Assembly: GCA_963720645.1 (NCBI GenBank)
Contig: CAVRFX010000006.1
Coordinates: 62,001-126,000, forward strand
Direction: 5' to 3'
DNA length: 64,000 nucleotides
Source: RYN-230 sp963720645
GTDB lineage: Bacteria; Actinomycetota; Actinomycetes; Streptosporangiales; Streptosporangiaceae
The notes below the pieces were generated by a model, which had not been told where the DNA came from, made no database searches, and saw only the letters and a program-made list of their open reading frames with translations. A program made the translations under genes and the position numbers. Position 1 is the first letter of the stretch; every line of letters starts with the position of its first letter. Below are positions 38,567 to 50,150 of the stretch, one piece after another.

Positions 38567-40234
38567 ATGCCGTCAGCCCACCGTCACCGAGGCCAAGGCC
38601 AGTGGGCACTCGGATACCGCGAGCCGCTGAACAAGAACGAGGAAAACAAGAAGAACGACGACGGGCTCAACGTCCGCCAGCGGATCATCGATATCTACTC
38701 CAGGCAGGGGTTCGACTCCATCGACCCGGCCGACCTCCGGGGACGGTTCCGCTGGTTCGGCCTGTACACGCAGCGGCGCCCGGGCATCGACGGGGGCAAG
38801 ACCGCCACGCTGGAGCCCGAGGAGCTCGATGACCGCTACTTCATGCTGCGCATCCGCATCGACGGCGGGCAGCTGAGCAACGACCAGCTGCGCACGATCG
38901 CCGGCATCTCCGAGCGGTACGGCCGGGATACCGCCGACCTCACCGACCGGCAGAACGTGCAGCTGCACTGGATCAGGATCGAGGACGTCCCGGCGATCTG
39001 GGCGGCGCTCGAGGCGGTCGGCCTGTCCACCACCGAGGCCTGCGGCGACACCCCCCGGGTGGTGCTGGGCTGCCCGCTGGCCGGGATCGACGCGGACGAG
39101 GTGATCGACGCGACGCCGCAGATCGCCGAGGTCACCGAGCGCTACGTGGGCGACCCCGCCTTCTCCAACCTGCCGCGCAAGTACAAGTCGGTGATGAGCG
39201 GGTGCACCGCCCAGTGCACCGTGCACGAGATCAACGACGTGGCCTTCGTCGGCGTGGCCGGCCCGGACGGTGAGCCGGGATACGACCTGTGGGTCGGCGG
39301 CGGGCTGTCCACCAACCCGATGATCGCCAAGCGCCTCGGGGCGTTCATCCAGCCCGACCAGGTCGCCGAGGTCTGGGCCGCGATCACGTCGGTGTTCCGT
39401 GACTACGGATACCGGCGGCTGCGGCACCGCGCCCGGCTCAAGTTCCTCATCGCCGACTGGGGCCCGGAGACGTTCCGTGAGGTCCTGGAGAAGGAATACC
39501 TGGGGTACGCGCTCCCGGACGGTCCCCCGCCGCCCGCCGCCAGCGGCCGGCGCGACCATGTCGGCGTGCACCGGCAGCGGGACGGCCGGTACTACGTGGG
39601 CTTCGCGCCGCGGGTCGGCCGGATGTCCGGCACGTCGCTGGCCCGGGTCGCGGACCTGGCCGCCCGGTACGGCAGCGGCCGGGTCCGGACCACCACCGAG
39701 CAGAAGATGGTCATCCTCGACGTGCCCGAGGACAGCGTGGCCCGGCTGACCGCGGAACTCGACGCGGCGGACCTGCCCGCCACGCCGAGCGTGTTCCGGC
39801 GGCACACGATGGCCTGCACCGGCATAGAATTCTGCAAGCTGGCCATCGTGGAGACCAAGGCGCGGGCCACCCAGGCCATCGCGGAGCTCGAGCGCCGCCT
39901 GCCCGGCTTCACGGAGCCAGTGACGATCAACGTGAACGGGTGCCCGAACTCGTGCGCCCGGATCCAGACCGCCGACATCGGGCTCAAGGGATCACTGGTC
40001 ATCGGGCCCGACGGGCGGCAGACTGAGGGCTTCCAGATCCACCTCGGCGGCACCCTGGGCGGGGGCGACGGCGAGAGCTCAGGATTCGGCCGCAAGATCA
40101 GGGGGCTGAAGACCACCGCGGAGGACCTGCCGGACTACCTGGAGCGGGTCCTGAGGCGCTTCCAGGAGAGCCGGGACGCGGGCGAGACCTTCGCCACGTG
40201 GGCCACCCGGGCCAGCGAGGAGGACTTCGCGTGA
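38567..40234 (+). CDS. sir: Ferredoxin-type sulfite reductase (siroheme, [4Fe-4S])
   Basis: Reduces sulfite to sulfide in assimilation; the same family includes nitrite reductase. The 555-residue frame is intact. The siroheme/cluster cysteines are in TMACTGIEFCKLAI and VNVNGCPNSCARIQ. The ferrodoxin-like half-domains GLYTQRRPGIDGGKTATLEP and DRQNVQLHWIRIEDVPAIW are clear. The ATG at 38567 follows AGAAGGGA. Neighbouring cysH and the cysteine-type leader favour sulfite over nitrite as substrate. Its GTGA overlap with the zinc-ribbon gene shows one operon sir-(zinc ribbon)-cysH-chelatase. Confidence 0.93.
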   Translation: MPSAHRHRGQGQWALGYREPLNKNEENKKNDDGLNVRQRIIDIYSRQGFDSIDPADLRGRFRWFGLYTQRRPGIDGGKTATLEPEELDDRYFMLRIRIDGGQLSNDQLRTIAGISERYGRDTADLTDRQNVQLHWIRIEDVPAIWAALEAVGLSTTEACGDTPRVVLGCPLAGIDADEVIDATPQIAEVTERYVGDPAFSNLPRKYKSVMSGCTAQCTVHEINDVAFVGVAGPDGEPGYDLWVGGGLSTNPMIAKRLGAFIQPDQVAEVWAAITSVFRDYGYRRLRHRARLKFLIADWGPETFREVLEKEYLGYALPDGPPPPAASGRRDHVGVHRQRDGRYYVGFAPRVGRMSGTSLARVADLAARYGSGRVRTTTEQKMVILDVPEDSVARLTAELDAADLPATPSVFRRHTMACTGIEFCKLAIVETKARATQAIAELERRLPGFTEPVTINVNGCPNSCARIQTADIGLKGSLVIGPDGRQTEGFQIHLGGTLGGGDGESSGFGRKIRGLKTTAEDLPDYLERVLRRFQESRDAGETFATWATRASEEDFA

Positions 40235-40392
40235 CCTTCCAGGCATCTGCGACAGAACGGGCAATTCCGTTTTATTGCCCCTATTGTGGTGAAGAAGACC
40301 TAGAACCACAGGAACAGGACGGTAGCTGGCGGTGTCGCAGCTGCATCCGGTCCTTCCAGCTACGATTTGCTGGAACGGGAGTGATCCTGTGA
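40231..40392 (+). CDS. Small zinc-ribbon protein between sir and cysH
   Basis: A 53-residue protein from GTG 40231 (overlapping the sir stop) to TGA 40392 (overlapping the cysH start). Zinc-ribbon cysteines are C16, C19, C35 and C38 (FYCPYCGEED, WRCRSCIRSF). Its place between sir and cysH, coupled on both sides, strongly suggests a role in sulfur assimilation. Candidate roles are a partner of sulfite reductase or CysH, or a sulfur carrier. Similar small proteins appear at this place in Streptomyces as far as I recall; no function is established that I know of. Confidence 0.85.
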   Translation: MTFQASATERAIPFYCPYCGEEDLEPQEQDGSWRCRSCIRSFQLRFAGTGVIL

Positions 40393-41150
40393 GCACCAGC
40401 GTGACCAAGCGTACCCATCCAGGCCAGGCAGTCCCTGAAGTCTCCAGTCCTGAAGCTCGGGAGGAACCAATCCGCATGGAGAGGCTCGCAGCCCAGGCGG
40501 CGGAGGAGCTCGCCGACGCGCCCGCGGAGGAGATCATCCGCTGGGCCGTGGACACGTTCGGGTCCCGGATCTGCATCACGTCGTCCATGACCGACGCGGT
40601 GATCATCCATCTCGCCTCGAAGGTCAAGAGCGGGCTGGATGTGATCTTCCTGGACACCGGGTACCACTTCCCGGAGACCATCGGCACCCGGGACGCGGTG
40701 TCCGCCGTCTACCCGGTCAATGTCGTCAACGTGACCCCGACCCGGACCGTGGCCGAGCAGGACGCCGAGCTCGGCCCCCGGCTCTACGGGCGCAACCCTG
40801 ACCTCTGCTGCTACTTCCGCAAGGTCGTGCCCCTGGAGCGGGCCCTCGACCCGTTCGACGCGTGGATCACCGGCGTGCGGCGTGAGGAGACCAACGCCCG
40901 CAGCGACACCAAGGCCGTCCAGTGGGACGACAGGCGGCAGATGGTCAAGGTCAACCCGATCGTGGCCTGGACCCAGGAGCAGGTGGACACTTACGTCGCC
41001 GAGAACGGCGTGCTGGTGAACCCCCTGGTCTACGACGGGTACCCCTCCATCGGCTGCTCCACCTGCACGATGAAGGTGGCCCCGGGGGCGGACCCGCGCA
41101 GCGGCCGGTGGACGGGGACGGGCAAGACCGAATGCGGCATCCACACCTGA
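40389..41150 (+). CDS. cysH: Adenylyl-sulfate (APS) reductase, CysH family
   Basis: Reduces activated sulfate to sulfite using thioredoxin. 253 residues from GTG 40389. The PP-loop-like region FGSRICITSSMTDAVI and the catalytic KTECGIH at the C terminus (C249) are present. The extra cysteine pairs C140-C141 (LCCYFRK) and C223/C226 (GCSTCTMK) bind a [4Fe-4S] cluster. That marks it as an APS-type reductase, not the cluster-free PAPS type. It is coupled to the upstream zinc-ribbon gene and overlaps the downstream chelatase by 19 bases. No cysD/cysN sulfate adenylyltransferase is in the window. Confidence 0.94.
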   Translation: MSTSVTKRTHPGQAVPEVSSPEAREEPIRMERLAAQAAEELADAPAEEIIRWAVDTFGSRICITSSMTDAVIIHLASKVKSGLDVIFLDTGYHFPETIGTRDAVSAVYPVNVVNVTPTRTVAEQDAELGPRLYGRNPDLCCYFRKVVPLERALDPFDAWITGVRREETNARSDTKAVQWDDRRQMVKVNPIVAWTQEQVDTYVAENGVLVNPLVYDGYPSIGCSTCTMKVAPGADPRSGRWTGTGKTECGIHT

Positions 41151-41953
41151 CCCCGTCTCTGGTCGCGATCGCGCACGGCAGCAGGGACCCGCGGGCCGGG
41201 GCAACGGTCGCCGAACTGCTCGCGCTGGCCCGGGCCCGGGCCGGCGCGCGCGGTCTGGCCGGGCTCGAGGCCCGCGGGGCCTTCCTGGGGCACGCCCCGC
41301 CCGCCCCGCTGCAGGTGCTCACCGCCCTGTCCGGCGGCGGGGAGCGTGACGTGGTCGTGCTCCCGTTGCTGCTCACCGCGGCCTACCACAGCGGGACGGA
41401 CATACCGGACCTGCTCGCCGAGGCGGCCGGCGGCCTGCCCGGCCTCCGGATCCGCTACGGGGAGCCGCTGGGCCCGCACCCGGGGCTGGTGCGCGCGCTC
41501 GAGCGGCGCCTGTCCGAGGCCGGCCACGATCCCGGTGCGGACCCGGCCCGGACGGCCGTGGTGCTCGCCTCGGCCGGCTCGAGCCACCCGGCGGCCAACG
41601 CGTCCATCGCCCGGATCGCATCCGGCTGGCAGGCCGCCCGCGGCTGGCTCGCGGTCCGGCCCGCGTTTGCGTCCGCCGCCCGGCCTGCCCCGGCTGAGGC
41701 CGTGACGGCCCTGCTGCGGGACGGGGCGCGGCGCGTCGTGGTGGCCAGCTACCTGCTCGCGCCGGGGCTGTTCGCCGACCGGACCCGCGACTCCTGCCTG
41801 GCCGCCGGCGCGATGGCCGTGTCGGCGCCGCTCGGGGCCGCGGGCGAGGTGGCCGACGTGCTGCTCGACCGTTACCAGGAGGCCGCGGCGGGCGGCCGGG
41901 GTCAGCAGGCAACCGCCGGCCAGCACGCCGGGGCCCGGGTTTCCGCACGATAA
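41132..41953 (+). CDS. Sirohydrochlorin chelatase (CbiX/SirB-like)
   Basis: Inserts iron into sirohydrochlorin to make siroheme, the cofactor of the upstream sulfite reductase. The 273-residue protein has two CbiX domains. The first begins SLVAIAHGSRDPRAGATVAE, with catalytic His in AHGSRDPR and a second in LTAAYHSGTDIPDL. The second half contains VVLASAGSSHPAANASIARI and VASYLLAPGLFADR. The ATG at 41132 lies inside the cysH end. The C-terminal 25 residues are Ala/Gly/Gln-rich. Cobalt chelation is the alternative, but the operon favours iron. Confidence 0.87.
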   Translation: MRHPHLTPSLVAIAHGSRDPRAGATVAELLALARARAGARGLAGLEARGAFLGHAPPAPLQVLTALSGGGERDVVVLPLLLTAAYHSGTDIPDLLAEAAGGLPGLRIRYGEPLGPHPGLVRALERRLSEAGHDPGADPARTAVVLASAGSSHPAANASIARIASGWQAARGWLAVRPAFASAARPAPAEAVTALLRDGARRVVVASYLLAPGLFADRTRDSCLAAGAMAVSAPLGAAGEVADVLLDRYQEAAAGGRGQQATAGQHAGARVSAR

Positions 41954-41995
41954 ACGGCCCGATCAGGGCGGCTTTCCGCGTGGTGGCAAGCACAG

Positions 41996-42001
41996 TAGTG
42001 T
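41996..42001 (+). promoter_or_regulatory. Leaderless -10 box of the AidB-like gene
   Basis: TAGTGT, six bases (CACATC), then ATG at 42008, with no ribosome site. It is the clearest leaderless arrangement in the window. Confidence 0.6.
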
Positions 42002-42007
42002 CACATC

Positions 42008-43792
42008 ATGACGTCCGTGCAGACCACCAGGGGGCAGACCACCACAGGACAGACCCCCACGGGGCAGGGCACCAGCGGCCAGGACGCCGCGGGGCCGGCC
42101 CCTGCGGGACGGGCCGCCGGGCCGCATCACACCCACGATGTGCTCAACCAGGTCCCGCCGCTGGCCGGCTACGACGTCGCGGACGACCCGGCGCTGCTGG
42201 CGGCGGCCGCCCGCGAGGGCGCGGGCTGGGCCGAGGCCAGCCTGCACGAGCTGGGTCAGCTCGCGGGCACCGCGGAGATCCGGGAGCACGCCCGGCTGGC
42301 CAACGAGCATCCGCCGGTGCTGCGTACCCATGACGCGCAGGGCCACCGGATCGACGAGGTCGAGTTCCATCCGTCCTGGCATGTGCTGCTGGGCACCGCG
42401 GTCGGCCACGGGCTGCACGCCGCGCCGTGGGCGGATCCCTCCCCGGCGCCCACGTCGCCCGGGCGGCCAGGTTCCTGGTGTGGTCGCAGGCCGAGGCGGG
42501 GCACGGCTGCCCGGTCTCGATGACCTACGCGGCCGTGCCCGCCGCTGCGCCATGCCCCGGACCTGGCCCGCCGTTTCGCGCCGCTGCTCACCGCCCGGGA
42601 CTACGATCCCGGGCTGCGGGCCCCGGAAGGCAAGGCGGGCCTGCTGGCCGGCATGGCCATGACCGAGAAGCAGGGCGGCTCGGATGTGCGCGCGAACACG
42701 ACCCGGGCGGAGCCGGTACCCGGGGACGGCCCGGGCGCCCACCTGCTCACCGGGCACAAGTGGTTCTGCTCCGCGCCCATGAGCGACCTGTTCCTGGTCC
42801 TGGCCCAGGCTCCGGAGGGGCTGACCTGCTTCCTGCTCCCCCGGGTGCGGCCCGACGGGACCCGCAACGCCATCCGGCTGCAGCGGCTCAAGGACAAGCT
42901 GGGCAACCGGTCGAACGCCTCGGCCGAGGTGGAGTTCGACGCGGCGCTGGCCTGGCAGGTGGGCGAGGCCGGGCGCGGCGTGCCCACCATCATCGAGATG
43001 GTCAGCGCGACCCGGCTGGACTGCGTGCTGGGCAGCGCGGCGGGGATGCGGCTGGGCTGTGTCACCGCCGTGCACCATGCCACGTACCGGCAGGCGTTCG
43101 GCGCGAGCCTGATCTCCCAGCCGCTGATGGCCGCCGTGCTGGCCGACCTCGCGCTGGAATCCGAGGCCGCGACGACCCTGGCGCTGCGGCTGGCCGGCGC
43201 GGCCGACCGGGCCGCCCGCGGAGACGCGGCGGAAGCCGCCCTGCTCCGGGTCGCGCTGCCCGCGGCCAAGCACTGGATCTGCAAGCGCGCGCCGCTGCAC
43301 GCGGCCGAGGCCCTGGAGTGCCTGGGCGGCAACGGCTACGTGGAGGAATCCGGGATGCCCCGGCTGTACCGCGAGGCGCCGCTGAACTCGATCTGGGAGG
43401 GCTCCGGCAACGTGACCGCCCTGGACCTCCTCCGCGCCGTGGCGCGCCAGCAGGGCGCGGCTGACGCCCTCGCGGCCGAGCTGGCCCTCGCCGCGGGCGG
43501 GGACACCAGGCTGGACGCGGCGGTCAGCGCGCTGGGCCGGTCGCTGCGCGACCTGGCCACCCGGCCCGCGCCGGAGGCACAGCTCGCGGCCCGCCGCCTG
43601 GCCGCCGCGGTCACCGTCACCCTGCAGGCGGCGCTGCTGGTCCGGCACGCCCCGGCCCCCGTCGCGGATGCGTTCTGCGCCTCCCGCCTCGGGCCAGCGG
43701 CTCTGTCCGGACCCGGGATCCCGTTCGGGACGCTCCCGCACGGGGTAGCCACCGGCGACGTCCTGGGCCGGGTCACGCCGGCCCGCGGGTAG
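42008..43792 (+). CDS. AidB-like acyl-CoA dehydrogenase (frame broken near 42450 and 42545)
   Basis: FAD flavoprotein of the acyl-CoA dehydrogenase superfamily, AidB branch. E. coli AidB is linked to the alkylation response and binds DNA. The N-terminal frame gives a Gln/Thr/Gly-rich start, then VLNQVPPLAGYDVADDPALL. A short middle frame has ARFLVWSQAEAGHGCPVSMT. The long third frame has MAMTEKQGGSDVRANTT, FFCSAPMSD-type FAD region (seen as WFCSAPMSDLFLVLAQ), LNSIWEGSGNVTALDLLRAV and ALECLGGNGYVEESGMPRLY. A missing G near 42450 and an extra C near 42545 restore one frame of about 595 residues. The start is fixed by the leaderless promoter. Whether it acts on DNA damage or on a branched acyl-CoA cannot be told. 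Confidence 0.85.
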
Positions 43793-43795
43793 GGT
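43790..43795 (+). promoter_or_regulatory. Leaderless -10 box of glgX, overlapping the preceding stop codon
   Basis: TAGGGT, six bases, then GTG at 43802. The first three bases, TAG, are the stop codon of the AidB-like gene, so one triplet serves both purposes. Confidence 0.5.
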
Positions 43796-43801
43796 CGGCT
43801 G

Positions 43802-46030
<2,229 letters not shown>

Positions 46031-46051
46031 GCCTGGCGTGGGGCTGACCCG

Positions 46052-46920
46052 GTGCGGCTGATCTATCCCGGCCCGGCCGGCCAGGGGCCGCCGGACCTGG
46101 CCGGGCTCTACGCCTACCCGTCCCGGGCGGAGGTGGCCAGCGCCGGCCCGGACCGGCCCTGGGTCCGGGCCAACATGATCGAGAGCGCCGATGGGGCCGC
46201 GGCGGTGGACGGCCTGTCCGGCGCTCTGGGCGGCCCCGCCGACCGCGAGGTGTTCGGGCTGCTCCGGGCGCTGGCCGGGGTGATCCTGGTCGGCGCGGGC
46301 ACGGCCCGCGCGGAGGCGTACCGCCCGGCCCGGGTGGCGCAGCGCTGGGCGGGGCTGCGCGCGGGGCGCGCGACCACCCCGCCCATCGCCGTGCTGAGCG
46401 GCCGGCTGGACCTGGACCCGGCAGGCCCGCTGCTGGCCGAGGCACCGGCCGGGGCCCGCACCATCGTCATCACCGCGCAGTCCGCGCCCGCGGATCGCCG
46501 GGCGGACGTGGCCCGGTACGCCGACGTGATCATCGCCGGCGAGCATGAGGTGACCGCCGCGGCCGCGGTCAGCGCGCTGGCCGGCCTGGGCTACCGGGAG
46601 GTCCTGGCTGAGGGCGGCCCGCACCTGCTCGGCCAGCTCGCGGCGGCGGGCCTGATCGACGAGCTGTGCGTGACCCTCAGCCCCGTCCTGGCCGGGGGTC
46701 CCGCGGGCCGGATCATCCAGGGCCCGGCCCCGGCCCCGGGCAGCCCCGCGCCCGCCGCACCCCGCCGCCTGACGCTGGCTCACGTCCTGGCCGACGGGGA
46801 CTACCTCCTCTGCCGTTACCGGCGGGCGGGGTCGTCAGGGCCCGGCCCGGCTGGCCGTCCGGCCCGGAAAATTCTCCGCAACGAACCGCTCGCGTGGCCG
46901 GTCGCCGCGCCGGGGCCTAG
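46052..46920 (+). CDS. RibD-like (pyrimidine/dihydrofolate reductase-fold) protein, 3' end uncertain
   Basis: A protein with the C-terminal RibD reductase fold and no deaminase domain, often called pyrimidine reductase family protein in actinobacteria. Landmarks: RPWVRANMIESADGAAAVDG, REVFGLLRALAGVILVGAGT, LAEGGPHLLGQLAAAGLIDE and LSPVLAGGPAGRIIQGP. Homology ends at DGDYLLCRYRRAGS near 46830. The open frame continues to 47296 through the ligase gene on the other strand, which is implausible. In the next frame a TAG at 46918-46920 would end the gene, so an indel between 46820 and 46900 is likely. The start is GTG 46052. Function is probably NADPH-dependent reduction of an unknown pterin- or pyrimidine-like substrate. 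Confidence 0.75.
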
Positions 46921-48077
46921 CCGCCCGCATGGCCGAGGATCTCGGCGAGGTCGTATTTCACCGGCTCCTCCAGCTGCGCGTAGGTGCACGAGCGCGGCTC
47001 ACGGTCCGGGCGCCAGCGGGCGAACTGGGTGGTGTGCCGGAACCTGCGGCCCTCCATGTGGTCGTAGCGGACCTCGACCACCCGCTCCGGCCGCAGCGGC
47101 ACGAAGGACAGGTCCTTCCCGGCGTTCCAGCGGCTCCCCTCCGCCGACCTGGGGTTGCGCGCCGCCGGCGGGCCGGGGCGCGCCGCAGGCGTGTTCTCCC
47201 GGGCCGGCGATTCGCCGGGGGCGCCTACCGCCGGGCCAGCCCGGCCGGCCTCCGCACCCCCACCCCACCGCCAGGGATGCCCGTCGAAGGTGGTGACCAG
47301 CGGCTGCAGTTCGGTGAACAGCTCACGGCGGCGGGCCATCGGGAAGGCGCCCACCACGCCCACGCTGGCCAGGTCGCCGGCGTCGGTGTACAGGCCGAGG
47401 AGCAGCGAGCCGACCGCCTCCGGGCTGCTCTTGTGCGGCCGGTACCCGGCGACGACGCAGTCCGCGGTGCGCTCGTGCTTGATCTTGAACATGACCCGCT
47501 TGTCCGGCTGGTACGTGCCGTCCAGCGGCTTGGCGATCAGCCCGTCCAGCCCGGCCCCCTCGAACTGCCGGAACCACCGCCCGGCCAGGCCGCGGTCGGT
47601 GGTCGCCGGGGTCAGGTGCACCGGGGAGCGGGCCTGGGCCAGGGCCTGCTCCAGCGCGGACCGGCGTGCCGCGAACGGCTGCCCGCACAGATCGGTGTCG
47701 TCCAGCGCCAGCAGGTCGAAGGCGACGAAGTGCGCCGGAGTCTGCTCGGCCAGGAGGGCCACCCGGCTGGCCGCCGGGTGGATCCGCTGGAGCAGGGCCT
47801 CGAAGTCCAGCGTGCGGCCGGATGCGTCCGGGATCACGATCTCCCCGTCCACCACGCACCGGGGCGGCAGGTTGGCCACCAGGGCCTCGGCCACTTCCGG
47901 GAAGTACCGGGTCATCGGGCGCTCGTTGCGGCTGCCGATCTCCACCTCGCCCCGGTCCAGGAAGACGACCGACCGGAAGCCGTCCCACTTGGGCTCGAAG
48001 CTGAATGGTCCCTCGGGTATCTGCGCTACCGGGCGGGCCAGCATCGGCGCGACCGGCGGGTTAACGGGAAGCTGCAT
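46917..48077 (-). CDS. ATP-dependent DNA ligase, LigC/LigD-ligase type
   Basis: Joins nicks in DNA; this family (LigC) supports stationary-phase or NHEJ-related repair in actinobacteria. About 386 residues from ATG 48077. The AMP-accepting lysine is K30 in FEPKWDGFRSVVFLDRG. Other motifs are GSRNERPMTRYFPE, VDGEIVIPDASGRTLDF and DGLIAKPLDGTYQPDKR, with VMFKIKHERTADCVVAGYRP near the middle. The OB-fold region is interrupted by a 50-residue Pro/Ala/Gly-rich insert (roughly residues 280-330) before WNAGKDLSFVPLRPERVVEV. No Ku or polymerase gene is nearby. Its TAG overlaps the TAG on the opposite strand in CTAG. Confidence 0.9.
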   Translation of the reverse strand: MQLPVNPPVAPMLARPVAQIPEGPFSFEPKWDGFRSVVFLDRGEVEIGSRNERPMTRYFPEVAEALVANLPPRCVVDGEIVIPDASGRTLDFEALLQRIHPAASRVALLAEQTPAHFVAFDLLALDDTDLCGQPFAARRSALEQALAQARSPVHLTPATTDRGLAGRWFRQFEGAGLDGLIAKPLDGTYQPDKRVMFKIKHERTADCVVAGYRPHKSSPEAVGSLLLGLYTDAGDLASVGVVGAFPMARRRELFTELQPLVTTFDGHPWRWGGGAEAGRAGPAVGAPGESPARENTPAARPGPPAARNPRSAEGSRWNAGKDLSFVPLRPERVVEVRYDHMEGRRFRHTTQFARWRPDREPRSCTYAQLEEPVKYDLAEILGHAGG

Positions 48078-48083
48078 GACCCC

Positions 48084-48089
48084 ATCCTG
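48084..48089 (-). promoter_or_regulatory. Possible leaderless -10 box of the ligase gene
   Basis: On the minus strand CAGGAT, six bases, then ATG at 48077. It favours the shorter start over the open-frame extension to 48122. The 200-base gap to the divergent decarboxylase gene otherwise shows only the GGGGGAGCGAGGGAG purine stretch before 48278. Confidence 0.4.
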
Positions 48090-48277
48090 CCTGGCCGGAC
48101 GCGGGCCCGGGTGGCCGGCCACGCCAGCCGGCCGGATCAGCCTGCCAGGTCAACCGGGAATCAACACCAGATCAACGGGCCTCCCCGGCTGGGCCCGCGG
48201 GGATACCCTGGGCGCCAGCCGCTGGGCCTGGCCGCAGACCGCGCCGGCCGCGGCCATCGGGGGAGCGAGGGAGCCGC

Positions 48278-49673
48278 ATGGCACTGCACAGGCAAGTCGA
48301 GCAGCAGGACGAGATCGAGATCAACCCGGTCTACGTCCGCGAGCTGCACTTCTCGGTGCCCCGGCACCGGCTCGCCCGGCACGGGCTGCTGCCCGACACG
48401 GCGCTCCAGGCGGTGCGGGATGAGCTCACCCTGGACGGCAATGCCCGGCTCAACCTGGCCACGTTCGTGACCACGTGGATGGAGCCCCAGGCGGAGCAGC
48501 TGATGACCGAGTGCCTCAGCAAGAACATGATCGACAAGGACGAGTACCCGCAGACCGCGGAGCTGGAATCGCGGTGCGTGAACATCCTGGCCAGCCTGTG
48601 GCACGCGCCGGAGCACGGGTCGGCGACCGGCTGCTCCACCACCGGGTCCAGCGAGGCCTGCATGCTCGGCGGCATGGCCCTGCTGTGGCGCTGGCGGGCC
48701 CGCCGCCGGGCGGCGGGCGCCGACGCCACCCGGCCCAACCTGGTCATGGGCGCCAACGTCCAGGTCTGCTGGGAGAAGTTCTGCCGCTACTGGGAGGTGG
48801 AGCCGAGGCTGGTGCCGATGGAGCCGGACCGGCTGCACCTGCGCGGCCCGGAGGCTGCCGCGCAGTGCGACGAGAACACGATCGGGGTGGTGGCGATCCT
48901 GGGCTCCACCATGGACGGGAGCTACGAGCCGGTCGCCGAGATCAGCGCCGAGCTGGACCGGCTCGCGGGCACGCGGCGGCCCCGATGTCCCGATCCACGT
49001 GGACGCCGCCTCGGGCGGGTTCGTGGCGCCGTTCATCCAGCCCGACCTGATCTGGGATTTCCGGCTCCCCCGGGTGGCCTCGATCAACGCGTCGGGACAC
49101 AAGTACGGCCTGGTCTACCCGGGCGTGGGCTGGGTGGTCTGGCGCAGTCCCGGCGCGCTGCCCGAGGATCTGGTCTTCCGGGTGAACTACCTGGGCGGGG
49201 AGATGCCCACGTTCGCGCTGAACTTCTCCCGGTCGGGGGCCAACGTCGCGGCCCAGTACTACAACTTCCTGCGGCTGGGCTTCGACGGCTACCAGCGGGT
49301 CCAGCAGGCTTGCCAGGACGTGGCCATGCACCTGTCCGGCAAGATCGCCGCGATGGAACCGTTCGAGCTCCTGTCGGACGGCAGCGACCTGCCGGTCTTC
49401 GCGTTCCGGGTCCGCGACGAGTCGGCGGGCTTCACCGTCTTCGACCTGTCCGAGCGGCTGCGGACCCGGGGCTGGCTGGTGCCCGCCTACACCTTCCCCG
49501 CCAACCTGGAGCACGTCGCGGTGCTCCGGATCGTGGTCCGCAACGGGTTCAGCAAGGATCTCGCCGACCTGCTGCTCAGCGACCTGCAGCGGCACGTCCG
49601 GATCCTGGCCGCGCATCCGCGCAGCCACGTGCCGCTGGCCCCGCGGGACATGCGGCAGTCGTTCGCGCACTAA
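48278..49673 (+). CDS. gadB: Glutamate decarboxylase (frame broken near 48980)
   Basis: PLP enzyme converting glutamate to GABA with proton uptake. The first frame gives LNLATFVTTWMEPQAEQLMT, the NMIDKDEYPQTAELESRCVN segment, and GSATGCSTTGSSEACMLGGM. The second frame has VPIHVDAASGGFVAPFIQPD, the PLP lysine in INASGHKYGLVYPGVGWVVW, and NYLGGEMPTFALNFSRSGAN. The switch near 48980 lies in a CGGCGGCCCC stretch and leaves all motifs complete, so I infer an indel error. About 464 residues, typical. GGGAG before ATG 48278 is the ribosome site. No antiporter gene is next to it. GABA metabolism is a possible link to the 12-19 kb cluster. Confidence 0.92.
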
Positions 49674-49756
49674 CCGGCGCGCAGGTACACCAAGGCCCGG
49701 CGCGGATCGCCCGCGGGGAGCGGGCGGCCGCAGCCGGGCCAGGGCCGGGATGATCG

Positions 49757-50092
49757 TCAGGCGTTGCGGCGGAGCCGGTCCAGCGCCTCGCGCAGAATCG
49801 CGGCGCCGTCGGTATCCGTGCGCCGTTCTTTCACGTACGCCAGATGCGTCTTATAAGGCTCGCTGTGCGGCGGCCCGGGCGGGTTGTTCTCGTCGCGTCC
49901 GGCCGGGTACCCGCAGCGGGGGCAATCCCAGGTCTCGGGCACCGCGGCGTCAGAAGCGAAGCTGGGCCGGGTCTCGTGCTTGTTCGAGCACCAGAAGGAG
50001 ATCCTGATCCTGGGCGCCGCCTCACCACGCTCCGCTTCGCCCATCGGGCCGGCGCCGACCCGGCTTCCCCTGATCGCGTTGCCACTACTCAC
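49757..50092 (-). CDS. rbpA: RNA polymerase-binding protein RbpA
   Basis: Actinobacteria-specific activator that binds the principal sigma factor and stabilises open promoter complexes. 111 residues from GTG 50092. The N-terminal tail NAIRGSRVGAGPMGEAERGE, the zinc-binding core (FWCSNKHETRPSF and TWDCPRCGYPAG) and the sigma-interacting helices (KTHLAYVKERRTDTDG, AILREALDRLRRNA) are all clear. It lies next to secG as in Streptomyces. The frame is intact. Confidence 0.96.
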   Translation of the reverse strand: MSSGNAIRGSRVGAGPMGEAERGEAAPRIRISFWCSNKHETRPSFASDAAVPETWDCPRCGYPAGRDENNPPGPPHSEPYKTHLAYVKERRTDTDGAAILREALDRLRRNA

Positions 50093-50150
50093 AGCTCACC
50101 CCTTGCTACGTCCGCTCTTGGCCCGCCCGGCGACCCCACGGGTGCCCGCA

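Noticed and set aside
37891..38609. Several overlapping minus-strand frames opposite the leader region (one containing RQLRDPNEIVVPG)
   Set aside because: No ribosome site, no family match I recognise, and they overlap the leader peptide and its stem-loop.
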